Assembly (NCBI GenBank): GCA_037952775.1
Contig: JBANAY010000003.1
Coordinates: forward strand, 4,836,001 to 4,900,000
From: Clonostachys chloroleuca
Taxonomy: Eukaryota > Ascomycota > Sordariomycetes > Hypocreales > Bionectriaceae
Direction: 5' to 3'
Length of the DNA: 64,000 nt
The notes under the pieces: model-generated
Databases searched by the model: none
What the model saw: the letters and a program-made list of their open reading frames with translations, nothing else
Told to the model about the DNA's origin: nothing
Part shown: piece by piece, positions 19,484-30,764 of the stretch
Layout of the letters: every line of letters begins with the position of its first letter
Position numbering within the stretch: the stretch's first letter is position 1
Made by a program: the position numbers and the translations under genes

Positions 19484-21509
19484 TCAGTATGAGAAAGGTC
19501 TGGATAGATACTTGGGATCCCTCTCTGGTTTCCCTTCAGGCGGCGCATCCACTATATCCGGGTTGACGTACCAACTCGGATCACCCTGCTCTTCTTCATC
19601 CATGACACACATGCTCCAGCCATTGCCCAACCACCGAAGTCTATTCTCATGCATTTCCTCAAACTCAAAGTCTTCCCATCTTGGCGCCCTCAACCTCTCT
19701 AGTGAATGCATGACACTTCCAGGCCAAAGAGCCGAGATCTTGTCGCCATATCCGCCTCCGATCTTATACCACGACTTACGGTCATCCATGTAGACTGTCT
19801 TCTTAAAGTACTCCCCAATGTAGTCTGCAAAGTCTTGGACGAGGGATTCCTAGGGCGTCATGGTTACGTAGTCTTCCTTCTGCAGCTTTCGAATGCACTT
19901 GACGATGTAATCGCCTTCTGCCTCGAGAAGGCAAGTCAGAGACCCGGCGCCAATGGCTGAGTTGGGGCCGAGCATCATAAAGTAGTTTGGGAAACCGTCC
20001 ACCGCCATAGTCAAGTAGGTGGCAGGGAATGGATTGAACTTGTCCTTCAGTGTTATTCCCTGCTTACCAACGACAGGGAAAGGAGGGGTATAGTTAGTCT
20101 GGAAGCCCGTTGCGCAGATCAACACATCGACGCCAATCTGTCGACCTTCGGGCCCTGTGAGCTTCAGGCCGTTCTCGTTGGGACTTTCGATACCTTGAGT
20201 GATGAAATTGACGTTAGGCTGAGACAGAGCTTCGAGATAACCAGGTCCTGGTGTCAAACGACGACATCCAACACCAAAAGTTGGCGAGAACGATTCGAGC
20301 AGATCGGGCCGTGAACCGAGAACATCATTGGTGATCTTTGAGAACATAGACACGAACTTTTTCTTCATTTCTGAGCCTCGGAGAGTTGAAAGATGAACCA
20401 AGTTGCCTTGTCCTCGATGCGCTTGCGGAAGCGGAGATATTCATCATCACCCTTGACAAACTTTGCCAAACGATCGGCCGAGACTATCTCACATCAGATT
20501 AACTTGCTGCGATCAAATGCGTGTTAAGGAATGACCCACATTCGATATCAGAAGGATCCCATCCCAGTTGCTTCATCGTCACATCGCCAATGCGGTTTGA
20601 TAGCCAGACCTTACTGCGTACAAAGCAGCTCAACTTGGCACCCTCGACCTTTTGCAGCTCTGGTACGATCTGAATTGAGCTCGATCCACCACCGATGACA
20701 CCAATATTCTTGTTCTTGAAGTCATAGTCCTGATCCCAGGCCGCTGAATGCATCTTCTTCCCCTTGAAGGTATCAAAACCCGGAATATCGGGCCAGGAGA
20801 TAGTATTCAGGTTACCTCCGGCGGCAATGACGACATCAACTTCTTCTGCAAAGCTCTCACCTTCGTTGGTTTCAACAGTGAGATGCCTATGTGGTGTCAG
20901 TGTTTGGTCGAGATAAGGCAATGCAAGCAATACCATTTCTTGATGGTATCATTCCAGATTGCGCTGGTCACTCTGTGTCCGAGATGAATGAAGCGCTTAG
21001 CACCGTATTTCTCTGTCACATCGTCGATGTAGGCGCAAGTCTCGTGTGAAGGGGCATAAAAGCCTGACCAAGCCTTGTTTGGGGCGAAAGTGTACTGATA
21101 AGAATGAGCTACAGATGGGTATGTTAGCATCGCAATCTCATACAAGGTTTTCTGGCTTACATGGAATATCGCAGGCACAACCTGGATACCGATTCTCCCA
21201 CCACGTTCCGCCGACACCTTCATTCTTCTCGTAGATCTTGAGATCGATGTTGCGCAAAAGCTGTGGGATTCTGATGCCGAGGTAGACGCCGGAATATCCA
21301 GCGCCGATTACACGGACCTTGAAAGGCCGTTGGTTCTCGACTGGAACATCCTTGCAAGTGAGCGTTTCATGGATAGCATTTCCATGAGCTGTGGATCCGT
21401 CTCCCACTTTGTCAGTGATGGGTTTCTGGTCCAAGACCGGTACATTGCCAATTGTCTGCGCTGAGACAAGCGCGGGGTCATGATCTGGGTTTGATGAGTT
21501 TATCCCCAT
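19484..21509 (-). pseudogene. Baeyer-Villiger flavin monooxygenase pseudogene (frameshift plus in-frame TAG)
   Basis: Exons read 21161-21509, 20934-21108, 20540-20886 and 19484-20483. The encoded family is clear: VIGAGYSGVYLGIR (FAD), [28 protein letters not shown] across intron 1, FKGKKMHSAAWD (BVMO fingerprint), VIGGGSSSIQIVPEL (NADPH), and a C-terminus with SWYKIGGG, ALWPGS and PRWEDFEFEEM. Two lesions break it. Within exon 4 the frame changes near 20408-20413 (GAGGACAAGGC where the family frame needs one more base). A TAG at 19850-19852 then replaces a sense codon in MTP-stop-ESLVQDF, 120 codons before the natural end. The rest is undamaged, so the loss looks recent. It shares a 535-base spacer with the isochorismatase-fold gene. 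Confidence 0.85.
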
Positions 21510-22044
21510 AATGAAAGCGCTTGGCGAAAGCAATGGTCGCAGAATAATTGAATAACTAATATCTTTAATTGAACAAGAACGGCGAGTGCAGCTTTATGTG
21601 AAATTGAACACCTGTGACTGGGTTGAAAGCTGGAATATTTACGAGACAACTCCTCTAAAATGCAGACAGAATAATTATCAGCCTCCCTCGGCTCGACATT
21701 GTATAGCCTTTAACCCCTCTTTACACTCAAGAATACATCAACCGCGGCGCCCAATGGTATCGCTGCCGCTGTGTAACGCCTGGTGTTGTTGCAGCGCTGC
21801 TTATGCTTATGCTTATGCTTATACATACTACTCCTCTTTCGTGAAAGTTATATGTCTTTGGCGGAGTTAGGCGGACTTTCTGATTACACCGCTTGTTTGA
21901 CTGTCTCAAGACGAACCCCTCTGTTGTAACCTACTCACACCAATATATAGCATAGCGCAAGGACTGCCCGCTACCTCCAACTCTTCTACGTCCACCACGT
22001 GAGACCTGCCACTGCTCTTAAGACGAGAGGACGTCTCCCGCATC
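21510..22044. promoter_or_regulatory. Divergent spacer between BVMO pseudogene and isochorismatase-fold gene
   Basis: Contains a hexanucleotide microsatellite, four copies of GCTTAT at 21799-21822, and a CCGCGG core at 21742-21747 (ACCGCGGC, not a full match to the TTCCGCGGAA class). Confidence 0.4.
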
Positions 22045-22683
22045 ATGCCACCTGCAACTGCCAAGCCCAACCAGCCGCAGTACTACGGCCCGTCCGAGAC
22101 GGCGCTGCTGTTCCTTGACTACCAGAATGTGCTCTTCAGTATGATCACTGACGAGAGTGTCAAGAAGAGCGTCCTCGACTCGGCCAAGACGCTCTTGGCG
22201 AGCGCTCGCCAGAACAAGGTCCCCATCATCCACTGCCTCATCGACACAAAGCTTGACCCGCCTCAGACCAGCAAGATCTACGAGCAGTGGTCCGCCATCC
22301 ACAAGCCCCTCCTCGAAGCCAACCTAGACCTGGCCAAGGAACATCCCGACCTGGCTCCCAACGGCAGCGCCACCGGCCACGAGAGCACGTCGCTCCGAGT
22401 GCCTGGCCCCCGCTCCGCTCTTCTCAACAAGGACCTCATTACGACGCTGCGCAAGGAACTCGGCGTCACATCACTCATCCTCGGCGGCATCGCGACCAGC
22501 GGCGCCATCATCGGCACCGCTTTGCAGAGCATCGATGAGGACTTTGTCGTCACGGTGGTGAGGGATGCGGTCTGGGACCCCAATCCGCAGGTGGCATCGC
22601 ATCTCCTCGACATTGTCTTGCCCGTGTCGGGATACGTCGTGAGCACGTCCGAGGCCGTGAGCTACATGCAGCCCGAGTGTTAG
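22045..22683 (+). CDS. Isochorismatase-like (cysteine hydrolase fold) protein lacking the catalytic Cys
   Basis: Single exon, 212 aa, typical length. The fold is recognised by TALLFLDYQNVLF with the conserved Asp (D25), the central GPRSALLNKDLITTLRKELG segment and LILGGIATSGAIIGTALQ. In active isochorismatase/nicotinamidase enzymes the last motif reads GxxTxxC. Here the Cys position is Ala (A154), as in the fungal subgroup with G-I-x-T-S-G. Ordinary cysteine-nucleophile hydrolysis is therefore not expected, and the role may be non-catalytic or use another mechanism. The DNA is richer in G and C and in codon bias than its neighbours (many GCC/CTC codons), which sets it apart from the decayed genes around it. 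Confidence 0.82.
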   Translation: MPPATAKPNQPQYYGPSETALLFLDYQNVLFSMITDESVKKSVLDSAKTLLASARQNKVPIIHCLIDTKLDPPQTSKIYEQWSAIHKPLLEANLDLAKEHPDLAPNGSATGHESTSLRVPGPRSALLNKDLITTLRKELGVTSLILGGIATSGAIIGTALQSIDEDFVVTVVRDAVWDPNPQVASHLLDIVLPVSGYVVSTSEAVSYMQPEC

Positions 22684-23756
22684 ATTGAAATAGGTGCAGG
22701 TCGACCTACCGCTAATAGAACGAAGATGGGTGATATCATTAATATTTCCATCATTTTCAAAATTTACCAGATGTCTCTACCTAAGACGATAGGATGACAC
22801 TTGAGATGCGTGTATATAAATGAAATACATCAGTACAAACCTTCTTAAGCTGCTGATCCGTACGTGCCTCAAGCACATTCCTCGTAGCATTTAATATATC
22901 TGTGGACTTGTCTTCGCTCGTATAATTACCTTTCAGGGTAGGCAAGACTGGCTTTTACCCCTGCTAGCTATAGTATAGTCCTTGAGGGATGGATAGGCCT
23001 TATCACTAGTTACTGGAGATATGTATATGATACGATGGAGCCCAGACCACAGGGGATCTCATATAATACCCTTCATTCGTTGAATAATTAGTAGATTATC
23101 GATAAACCCGTTTTAGATGATAGGAAATTTAATTTCGCTTTAGTTGATGACCTCCAGCTGTAGCGAATCATCATAATATATCTTGGCATCGGTGAATGCT
23201 CCTATATTATGTTCATGAAGCACATGCCAGTTATGCGGCTAATAAAGTATCTGCAGTTGGTCAGCGTTCGCAGCGAACTGCGCTCCCCGAAATGCGACAT
23301 CTTCTATTGCTGTTGAAGGGGGGGGGGGGGGTGCTACAGGATATCCAGAGCAGTCTGGAAAAAGACCACTCGCTGGTGTCCCAGCTGCTATATACAGACA
23401 ACAGAGTTAGAGAATCTACTAATAGATCAAATTATTGCACATACCAGGAAAGATCCATGATAATAATAACAGAGCCTGGTTTTAGATTTTTATATTGCGC
23501 GTTTCAGTTTCTCTCGCCCTAACTGGTGGTGTAATCATACACTGTAATCATTTCTAGTAGATGTCAGTTCAAAACTGGCCTTGATCAACCTGCGCCTTTT
23601 AAATATTGCTGCCTGACATGTGGAATTCTGCTGGCAGTATGGCAGACTCTCGCATAGTTAGTAACTGGCATAGAAACATTATGGTTCATTGATAATCCGA
23701 TGTTTACGATGGATAATCATCGATGTAATAGAAACTGGGTTGAAAAGGATACGACT
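22684..23756. other. Intergenic spacer with 14-base poly-G tract
   Basis: 1.07 kb without recognisable genes. A run of 14 G lies at 23318-23331. Short hypothetical frames here have no family resemblance. Confidence 0.35.
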
Positions 23757-25950
23757 TTATTGAAGCGTTTCTATGAAGAAAACGAGCCGCCTAACCAGTA
23801 GTTTGGTGTTTTTGAAAGAATCACTGACAGAATGGCCGCCACTATCATCTTCAAAGAAATAAAAGTTCGACGCTCCGGCATCTTTTATCTTCGCGGCAAA
23901 TTTCCTCCCATGGCCGGGGCCGACCCGATCATCATTGGTTGAAATAGTGACCAGGCAGGGAGGATAGTTCATCCTATCCTGAATGTTGTGAAATGGCGAG
24001 TATGCTCTTAGTACTTTGGCCATTTCCGGATCTTTGGGATCGCCGTGTTCGTAGATCCAAGCTCCGCCCATTCCCATCAATGTATATCTCAACATATCGG
24101 TGAGCGGAACGTCGCTCACGACAGCGCCGAAAAGTTTGGGGCGTTGAATGCACATTATGGCAGAGAGAAGGCCGCCACTAGACGAACCGTAAACACCGAG
24201 ATGCTTCGGTGTGGTGAAACCGTCTCTCACAATAGTCTCTGCGACCGCAATAAAATCATCGTATGACTTCTGACGCTTCTCCTGTCTTGCAGCTTGGTGC
24301 CAAGCCTCGCCTCTCTCTCCACCGCCCCGTATGAATGGGATGACGAGGGAGCCACCACTATTGAGCCATGGGACAAGAGAAACTCCTCCTAACATAGAGT
24401 TAAGGTACGACGTAGGCATTGAAATACCATATGCACCATACCCAGTCATAAGGACAGGGGCTTTACCCTGGTCATGCTTTGGGACTCTAGGAGACAAAAC
24501 CAGGTAATCAATTTCGGTGCCATCTTCGCTGTTAGTTGTCATCTGGCGAAGTATAAACTCGCTGGCATCAAAGGCAGGTTTCTCGGCATAAAGCAGCGTT
24601 TTCTTGCCCTCTTCATCCTCCAGCCAATAGGTCGAAGGACAGAGTAGTCCTGACTCACAAATGATGGTATCATCACTGTAACAGTCTGCCGCAACAATTG
24701 TAACACGAGATCCGGTGCTGGTCGGGACGCTGTGGACAAGTTGCCATTCTCCGTTTTGATTCTCGAAGACCATTTTTTTCTCTGCACCTCTCTTGCTCAT
24801 GGCGAAATGAATCCTTGAATTGCTTGCCCGCAACCCATTGATCCATAGGTGTAGGTTAACTTCTTCTTCTTCGGGCTCATAGACAATGCTCAGTCTCTCT
24901 TCGCCTGGCTGATCTGTCGAAACGTTGTAGGCAATGAGGGAGCCCGCCGGTACCGCCTTGCCACGTACGACGGTTTCTTTGGATAGGGAGATAAACAGGT
25001 ACTCGGACGCTGTAGGTCTGGGGAGTACCATCGATGAACCTGTTGGTAGACCCGGAAGCTCTTCCACGCTCCCATCAAGAGACACAATGTAATATATAAA
25101 TGTAGAAAAGTCCACAACACGATTGATGATAGCCCGACCACTATCTGTAGGACCGAGCGAGCAAACGCCTGCGATGGCGTCGGTTGGCTCAGCCGTGAAA
25201 ACTGCCTTGACATTCTTGAGGTCTGATCCACGCTGCCAAATGTAAGAAGCCGCGGGCCAGTCTCCCGCAGTCTTTGGGCCACCATATATTGTGTGGCTGA
25301 TTAGAAGATGGTCGATATCCAACCAAGAAACGGTGATGCGACCTGACGGCGTGTGAAATCCACCATCGATCAACTGGCCTGTCCTTGCATCAATTTCGCG
25401 AAGCTCGACTAAGTCAGAACCTCCATCGGAAAGCATTAGTAAAAGACGATCTGCATCAGGACCAAAGAGGCAACACTCCATATGCGAATGAAATTCAAAG
25501 ACGCGATTCTCTTTCCGGCCCAATTCATCAATGTCGATGACGACCTTCCAGTCATCCTCCTTTGGTGACGTATCGTTGACCCTCGCGCACCTCTCCAGAA
25601 TCCCTCGTTCGTTGACATTATCTTGGCGTATTCGGAACAAATGTCTGCCCCAGACCCAAAAGGATGGAGTTCTAACTGCTGATGAAACAAGGGCTTGCAT
25701 TTCTTGCTCAATCATTTTGCTCCGGGGCAGATGGTCGAATCTGTCGGCAGTGAGCTGGCTCTCCTGCCTTGCCCACTTGAGGCACTCTGGACTCTGGGAC
25801 TCGAGCCAGTCATACTCGACGTCTGGCTTGATGGGCCTATCCTCAGTACGAGGATTGATTAGTTGGAACTCACCAACGGCGATAATTAGTTTCAGGGACT
25901 CTCACATTGTAGTTGAAACAGGGAAAATTGGATTGATTTTGGTTCAGCAT
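23757..25950 (-). CDS. Prolyl oligopeptidase family (S9) serine peptidase
   Basis: Two exons, 25874-25950 and 23757-25836, separated by a very short 37-nt intron (GTGAGT...GATAG, ACTAATC branch site), give 718 aa. The N-terminus (NYRRWPIKPDVEYDWLESQS) matches the POP pattern that precedes the seven-bladed propeller (about residues 75-420). The alpha/beta-hydrolase domain shows GYGAYG, RGGGERGEAWHQA, the nucleophile in YGSSSGGLLSA (Ser about 577), the acid in TNDDRVGPGHGRKF (Asp about 661) and the base in DSGGHS (His about 693). It should cleave short peptides after proline, or hydrolyse or cyclise a small amide. No signal peptide is visible, so it is cytosolic. It is divergent from a Zn2Cys6 regulator across 360 bases, which may control it (inference). 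Confidence 0.87.
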
Positions 25951-26310
25951 TCCCGCGTCGCTTAGTGGACATTTGGCATCATTATATACGCAAAAAAAAC
26001 CCTCAAGATAAGCGAATTAGTTTGAATCTACTGCCTAGCTAGCGGAGTACGTATTAAAATAAGCAGTTTGGGACTTATGAAGCCAGCCATCCATCAACCT
26101 CGTGGCATGCCAAGAACGAGAATCTTATCAATCATCTGGAGCGGCGCTCTCGTTCACCTGATTAGGAATAGCCTGGAAGAGGTGGACTCACCGAAGGACT
26201 TTCCCCTGTCCAGAGAGTCATGTGGAACTGATCGCTTTAACCCCCAGCCTGAGCATTGTTGGACCGAGTTTCTTCTTCAACGCAGACCGAAAGGTTGTAG
26301 AGACGCTTCA
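25951..26310. promoter_or_regulatory. Divergent promoter of the prolyl oligopeptidase and Zn2Cys6 regulator
   Basis: 360 bases; no convincing palindromic CGG/CCG pair was found. The short spacing itself suggests joint control. Confidence 0.35.
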
Positions 26311-28689
26311 ATGCCATCCGAGAGGTGGACATACGCTCCGGCGCCAGCTCGCCGCAAAAAGACTTCCATCGTCCGAAGCCGAACAGGATGTCACGCCTGT
26401 CGTACCAGGCGAAAGAAGGTAGGTGCCGTTCAATCGAGCGTTGAGCGGTGCTGATATGTGTGATTCTCCAGTGTGAGGAGCAGAAACCCGTCTGCACACG
26501 CTGCGCGGGCTCTGGTGTGGAATGCAGGTATGGGAATGACACAGTTGAGTTTCGACATGCCAACGAATGGGCGGCACAACAGGTGAAAAGGGTGAGGGGA
26601 CCGTTTGAACCTCGAATCGGCATCAAGTAGCTCCGCCCCATCCCCATCAAATGCAAGCCGGGCTGGGCAATCTTTACATTCGGAACCTTTGCTGGTGGGA
26701 CCTACGCGCGCTCTTGAGGACCAACTCGGGCCAGACACTCTACTTCGGCAACCGTCGAGCCCGAGCAAGAGCTTGCCGAATAAGCAACCCTTCCTGTCAC
26801 CGATTGATGCTCCCCAAGATACCCGAACAGCAGGCTGCTACGGCTACAACGCCGAGACAAGCACTCAAGATCCGGGCTCTACCGATCCTGGGTGTAATGC
26901 ATCCTTTAGGTGTATCCCAGCAGAGGATCACCGTAAAACACAGACTCACCCAGGCCACATACGAGGCTGCTTCCACGATGAATCGCCATGTCTGATACTA
27001 GATTTTGGACTTCGAAGCCAAACAAATAGAAAGTCCATCACGAGGCGGGCACATTGGCCAGTGCTGACTCAACTCGAGTACTTGCAAAGCACTAAACAGT
27101 GGCAGGCTTTCCCCGGGAATGTGCGACCACATGACGTTGCTAATATTCTCATCAACAACCGAAGATATATGCAGCCGGCAATCTTCCCTAATCTGTCCTA
27201 CCCCGGGCTTACATCCATCGATCATAGCTACTTGGTTCATTTCACGAATCATGTGGCGCATATATTGCCAACCAGCACCGAGACAATAATGTCTGTACTC
27301 AATGGGTCATATCTTGCCTGCTATGCCGCCATGGCTATCAGCGCCGCCAACCTTGCCAACCTTCGAGGGAGGTTTGTATATGACTCTCCCCTGCAGAGTG
27401 GATATTCCTGGATACCAGATTCTAGGCATCGATTTAGATCGCTCGCTTATTCTAGCAAAGCCCTCGAAATAGCCACCGATTGTAGATCCACGGACATCAG
27501 TACTCTTCTCGCTGCGCATCTGATGCTCACATTTGTCGAATTAGAGCTGGGATCGTTTGAAGGGCTGCGCTACTACATTTCCACCGTTGACGGCTTGGTT
27601 TACAACACACACGGTCAGCTTTTGCGTGAGAAACATGGCCCAGAAATTCTCTGTGGTTTATTCGACGCACGTTCTGTGCAAAAGTTCGTTGCTGGTCCCA
27701 TCGGTCCACCGAGTACGCGCGAGTTGATGATGAATCAGTTCTGGCAGACGCTGGAGATTCGCATGCCCATCAAGCCGGATGTGGCTCAAAGTCTGGGATG
27801 CGAAATAGCAATCATACTCGAACGACTTTGTCTGCTCACAACAATGCAGCATCATCTAACCACCCCGAGCCGCATGCAATATATTGTCATGAAGCAATTG
27901 TCAGACTATCTGAACACGCTATATCCTAACAATCGGAATGAGCAGATTTCCAAGCATCAGCTTGTGTCTGCCTACCAGGAGTGCCTCGGAGACATGACTG
28001 GTATCAGAGAACAGGTTCTCTCGTTGCCCACGCCCCCGGGGGTTCCGCTTTTCAGTGATGAAGGGAGCCAGTATGCCTTGGTCACTGATCTGGAGAATAT
28101 TGAGTTAACGACAGTCGGGAAAAACGAGCCTCTACGGTTTGATAGCCATCGAGAATCAATGGTAGCTGCCGACTACGCGTGGTGTCGGATACTGTGTGAT
28201 GAATCCATCGTCCTAGGTATAACGAATCCATCCGGAGGACCACTCAGCCCAATTAGCCCGAATGCTAGCCACTGGATGGATGTTATTGTCCGAATCGCCC
28301 GAGGCATCGGCATTTCTGAATGTTCTACTAAGAATATTTACCGCAGAGGAATCTGCGGCATGTTGCTCCATTCAGCAATACGCTGTGGCAACGCCAACAC
28401 AATTGATGTTCTTGAAGATATTCTAGATCGTCTGATATCTAATGGGAGTGCTTGGGAGGATTGCATGTTTTCGAATACCCCGTCCGTGTCCACCGTCCGG
28501 GCCGTTCAACGACAACTCGAGCAGGGACGAAGTATTTTAATGGTGTCCTCACTCGACGAGAATGTGAACCCAAGAACCACCATTATGTCCAATCGAATGG
28601 TTCGCACTCTGATATTGCATGGGTGGGAGGCTGATGGAAGAACGTTTGATGAGACTTTACACCTAGACGATTTCGCGACTGCCCTTTGA
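26311..28689 (+). CDS. Zn2Cys6 transcription factor (Fungal_trans_2 type); one splice junction unresolved
   Basis: Exon 1 is 26311-26418, exon 2 starts at 26472, and the last exon runs to 28689. The zinc cluster is split by intron 1: CHACRTRRKK then CEEQKPVCTRCAGSGVEC, a complete Zn2Cys6 of the CX2CX6CX6CX2CX6C type. The large last exon (about 680 codons) has the Fungal_trans_2 middle region: YLACYAAMAISAANLANLRG, FRSLAYSSKALEIATDC and LLAAHLMLTFVELELGSFEG. The join after exon 2 is ambiguous. Ending exon 2 at 26527 (GTATGG) with an acceptor at 26628-26630 keeps the frame but drops a coding-like stretch; a donor at 26592 keeps that stretch but gives a phase mismatch. The gene may therefore carry a frameshift. 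It is head-to-head with the prolyl oligopeptidase. Confidence 0.78.
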
Positions 28690-28820
28690 ACGCCAACTTG
28701 ATAACTTTCGGTCAACGAGGTGATGCAGATACAGTTATTTATATTCATGGAAGAAACTTGGATATCTATTGTGTTTCGAACTATCTTGACAATATAATAA
28801 TGATCTTTGAGAAACACACT

Positions 28821-30764
28821 CTATTGAACGGTGGCTGCGGTATTCTTGCTAAGACCTTCCTCCTGTCCTTTCGTAGCTTTCCTTGGCGTTTCGCTGGTTT
28901 CACCGTCGTCACTCAATCCAAGTGCTAGTCTCATTTCCAGGTCCGGGTTTTTCAATTTCCATCGCTTCATAAACCAAGATCCAAAAATAAGTATCGCCCA
29001 CATGGTGAACAAGAACGCGACACAAGCCGGATACCCATGTGGAAATCTTGGCGCCTCGACCGTAGGGAACGTAAATAACGGGACCCAGATCTGCATCGCA
29101 AATCCCATGGTCATCATCGATGAAATAATGAGGCCTCTTTCACCATAATTCTCTTTGAGCGTCGAGTTGAGCCAGGAGTAGAGAATAGGCGATGCCATCC
29201 CCGAAAATCCACCAAAATAGTAGGCCATGTATTTGAGTGCGTCGGGAACAGTCCAAATTGAGAGCACGATGACCGAAAAGAATGTTAGCGATGCCTGGAA
29301 AGTCCATATACCTCTCAGGCTCAGACATCCTGCAAGGGTCGTGCCAAGCCATGATGACAATGCCTTGAGGAGATCGATGAAAGTAGGGAGAATGTTGATA
29401 AGCTCGACCGACTTTCCAGTAGATTTAAGCCACAGCTGCATGTATCCGGTCCAGTAGAAAGATTGGCATAAGAATCTGCTCTATGTTAGCCCGTCGCACA
29501 CGCACTCAATTTGAAGAAATCAGAGAGAGCCTACATATAGCAAGGGACACAAATCCACCACATTGGCCGAGAAAGTGTGTACTTGAAAGTTTGCCAAGTG
29601 ATTCCCTCCTTCTCCACTGTAGGGATTCGTTTGACAGCCAGAGCATGCTCCTCTACTGTGAGATACCATCGCCGTGGTGAAGTAGGAAGACCGGGCCAGA
29701 CTCCGAATCCGACAAAGGCAAGTGGCAGGGTGATGATTCCTTGGACGATGAAAAGCCATTGCCAGCCTGTATAACCGAAGACACCATTTAAGCCACGATA
29801 GGTGGCGACCTGGAAATATCCAGAGAATGTGCTGCCCAGCGAGTTTCCCATGAACCAAACCCCTGCCCTTTTGAAAAGCTCTTCATTTTTGAACCACGAG
29901 CCGACTTTCAGAGTCATTTTATTAGCACATACACTCTATTACGGCCAGTGATACTTTTGGTAGGGCCGAGTTAAAATACGGCCGGGTAAACTCACGTATG
30001 AGATGTGTGCCGCCGAATGACGATGCTTCGAGGAACCCAGTCAAGGCTCGGAGCAGATATAGATGCCAGTTCTTTGTTACTTGTGACTGACAAAAAGCGA
30101 TAATAGCCCAAGAAATTTGAAGTGAAGGCAATAGAAATGGGGCGCTGAAGAGGTTAGTTGATCGAAAAGGGAGATTATATTTAAAGAGAGAAGCGTACAT
30201 TTTGGCTTTAGTTTGGAGTGTCATCAGTGGGATCTGGCCAATGACGTATGCCGTGTTGTCTATGGTACTGCCGTAAGTATAATTGACCCCTTTGTATGAT
30301 TTGGAAATACGTACATGCGACAACATAGTAATTCAGTTCGTTGCCGTATGCGTTGAGGTCCTCTTTCATGCCAGATACGTATGCATTGGTGACATTTTGT
30401 TGTCCGAGGAACTTGATAGCCATGTTAGTTGTTAGGCCATGGTCGACTCTCCAACTTAACGCAATCTTTGTAGTGAGAAGTGATACTGACTCGGCAGAAG
30501 ACTGTGACTGTGGTAAGTACGGAGACCTCTATTTCACTTATTCAATGCCACCATACAACTTAGACAACCATATATTAATATAGCGAGATCGAGCTTTCGA
30601 AGTAGTTTCCTTTCTTCAATCGGGTAATGGGATGCTATACGACACTCGTCAGCTTTCAAATGCAACAAGGAGTAAGCAGAATGCAACAACGTACGATACC
30701 AGTCAAATACTGATATAATGACCGCCACCACTTTGTTCTTCTTGGCTCGAGTCAGAACACCCAT
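28821..30764 (-). CDS. MFS transporter, ACS family (pantothenate/vitamin permease-like); one junction doubtful
   Basis: Exons from splice sites: 30695-30764, about 30556-30634, about 30315-30415, 30199-30259, 29996-30144, 29535-29904 and 28821-29475. The protein reads as an ACS carrier of the Fen2/Liz1 kind: DWYPSHYPIEERKLLRKLD, NVTNAYVSGMKEDLNAYGNE, AYVIGQIPL, FLEASSFGGTHLILGSWF, GWQWLFIVQGIITLPLAFV, and C-terminally GMASPILYSWLNSTL. The junction around helix 1 (exon 2 to exon 3) cannot be solved cleanly. The best GT-AG pair skips about two expected residues, so either an unusual splice or a lesion is present. Expected role: proton-coupled uptake of a small acid at the plasma membrane. It is convergent with the Zn2Cys6 regulator, with 131 bases between them. 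Confidence 0.75.

Noticed and set aside
19850..19852. Programmed stop-codon readthrough in the BVMO
   Set aside because: The context CCCTAGGAA is not a known readthrough signal, and a separate frameshift upstream already breaks the same gene.
21799..21822. GCTTAT repeat as telomere-related sequence
   Set aside because: The unit is not the fungal telomere repeat TTAGGG or its complement; it is an ordinary microsatellite.
22278..22646. Long antisense frames across the isochorismatase-fold gene
   Set aside because: High GC and strong codon bias of the sense gene create open antisense frames; the sense frame carries all family motifs.
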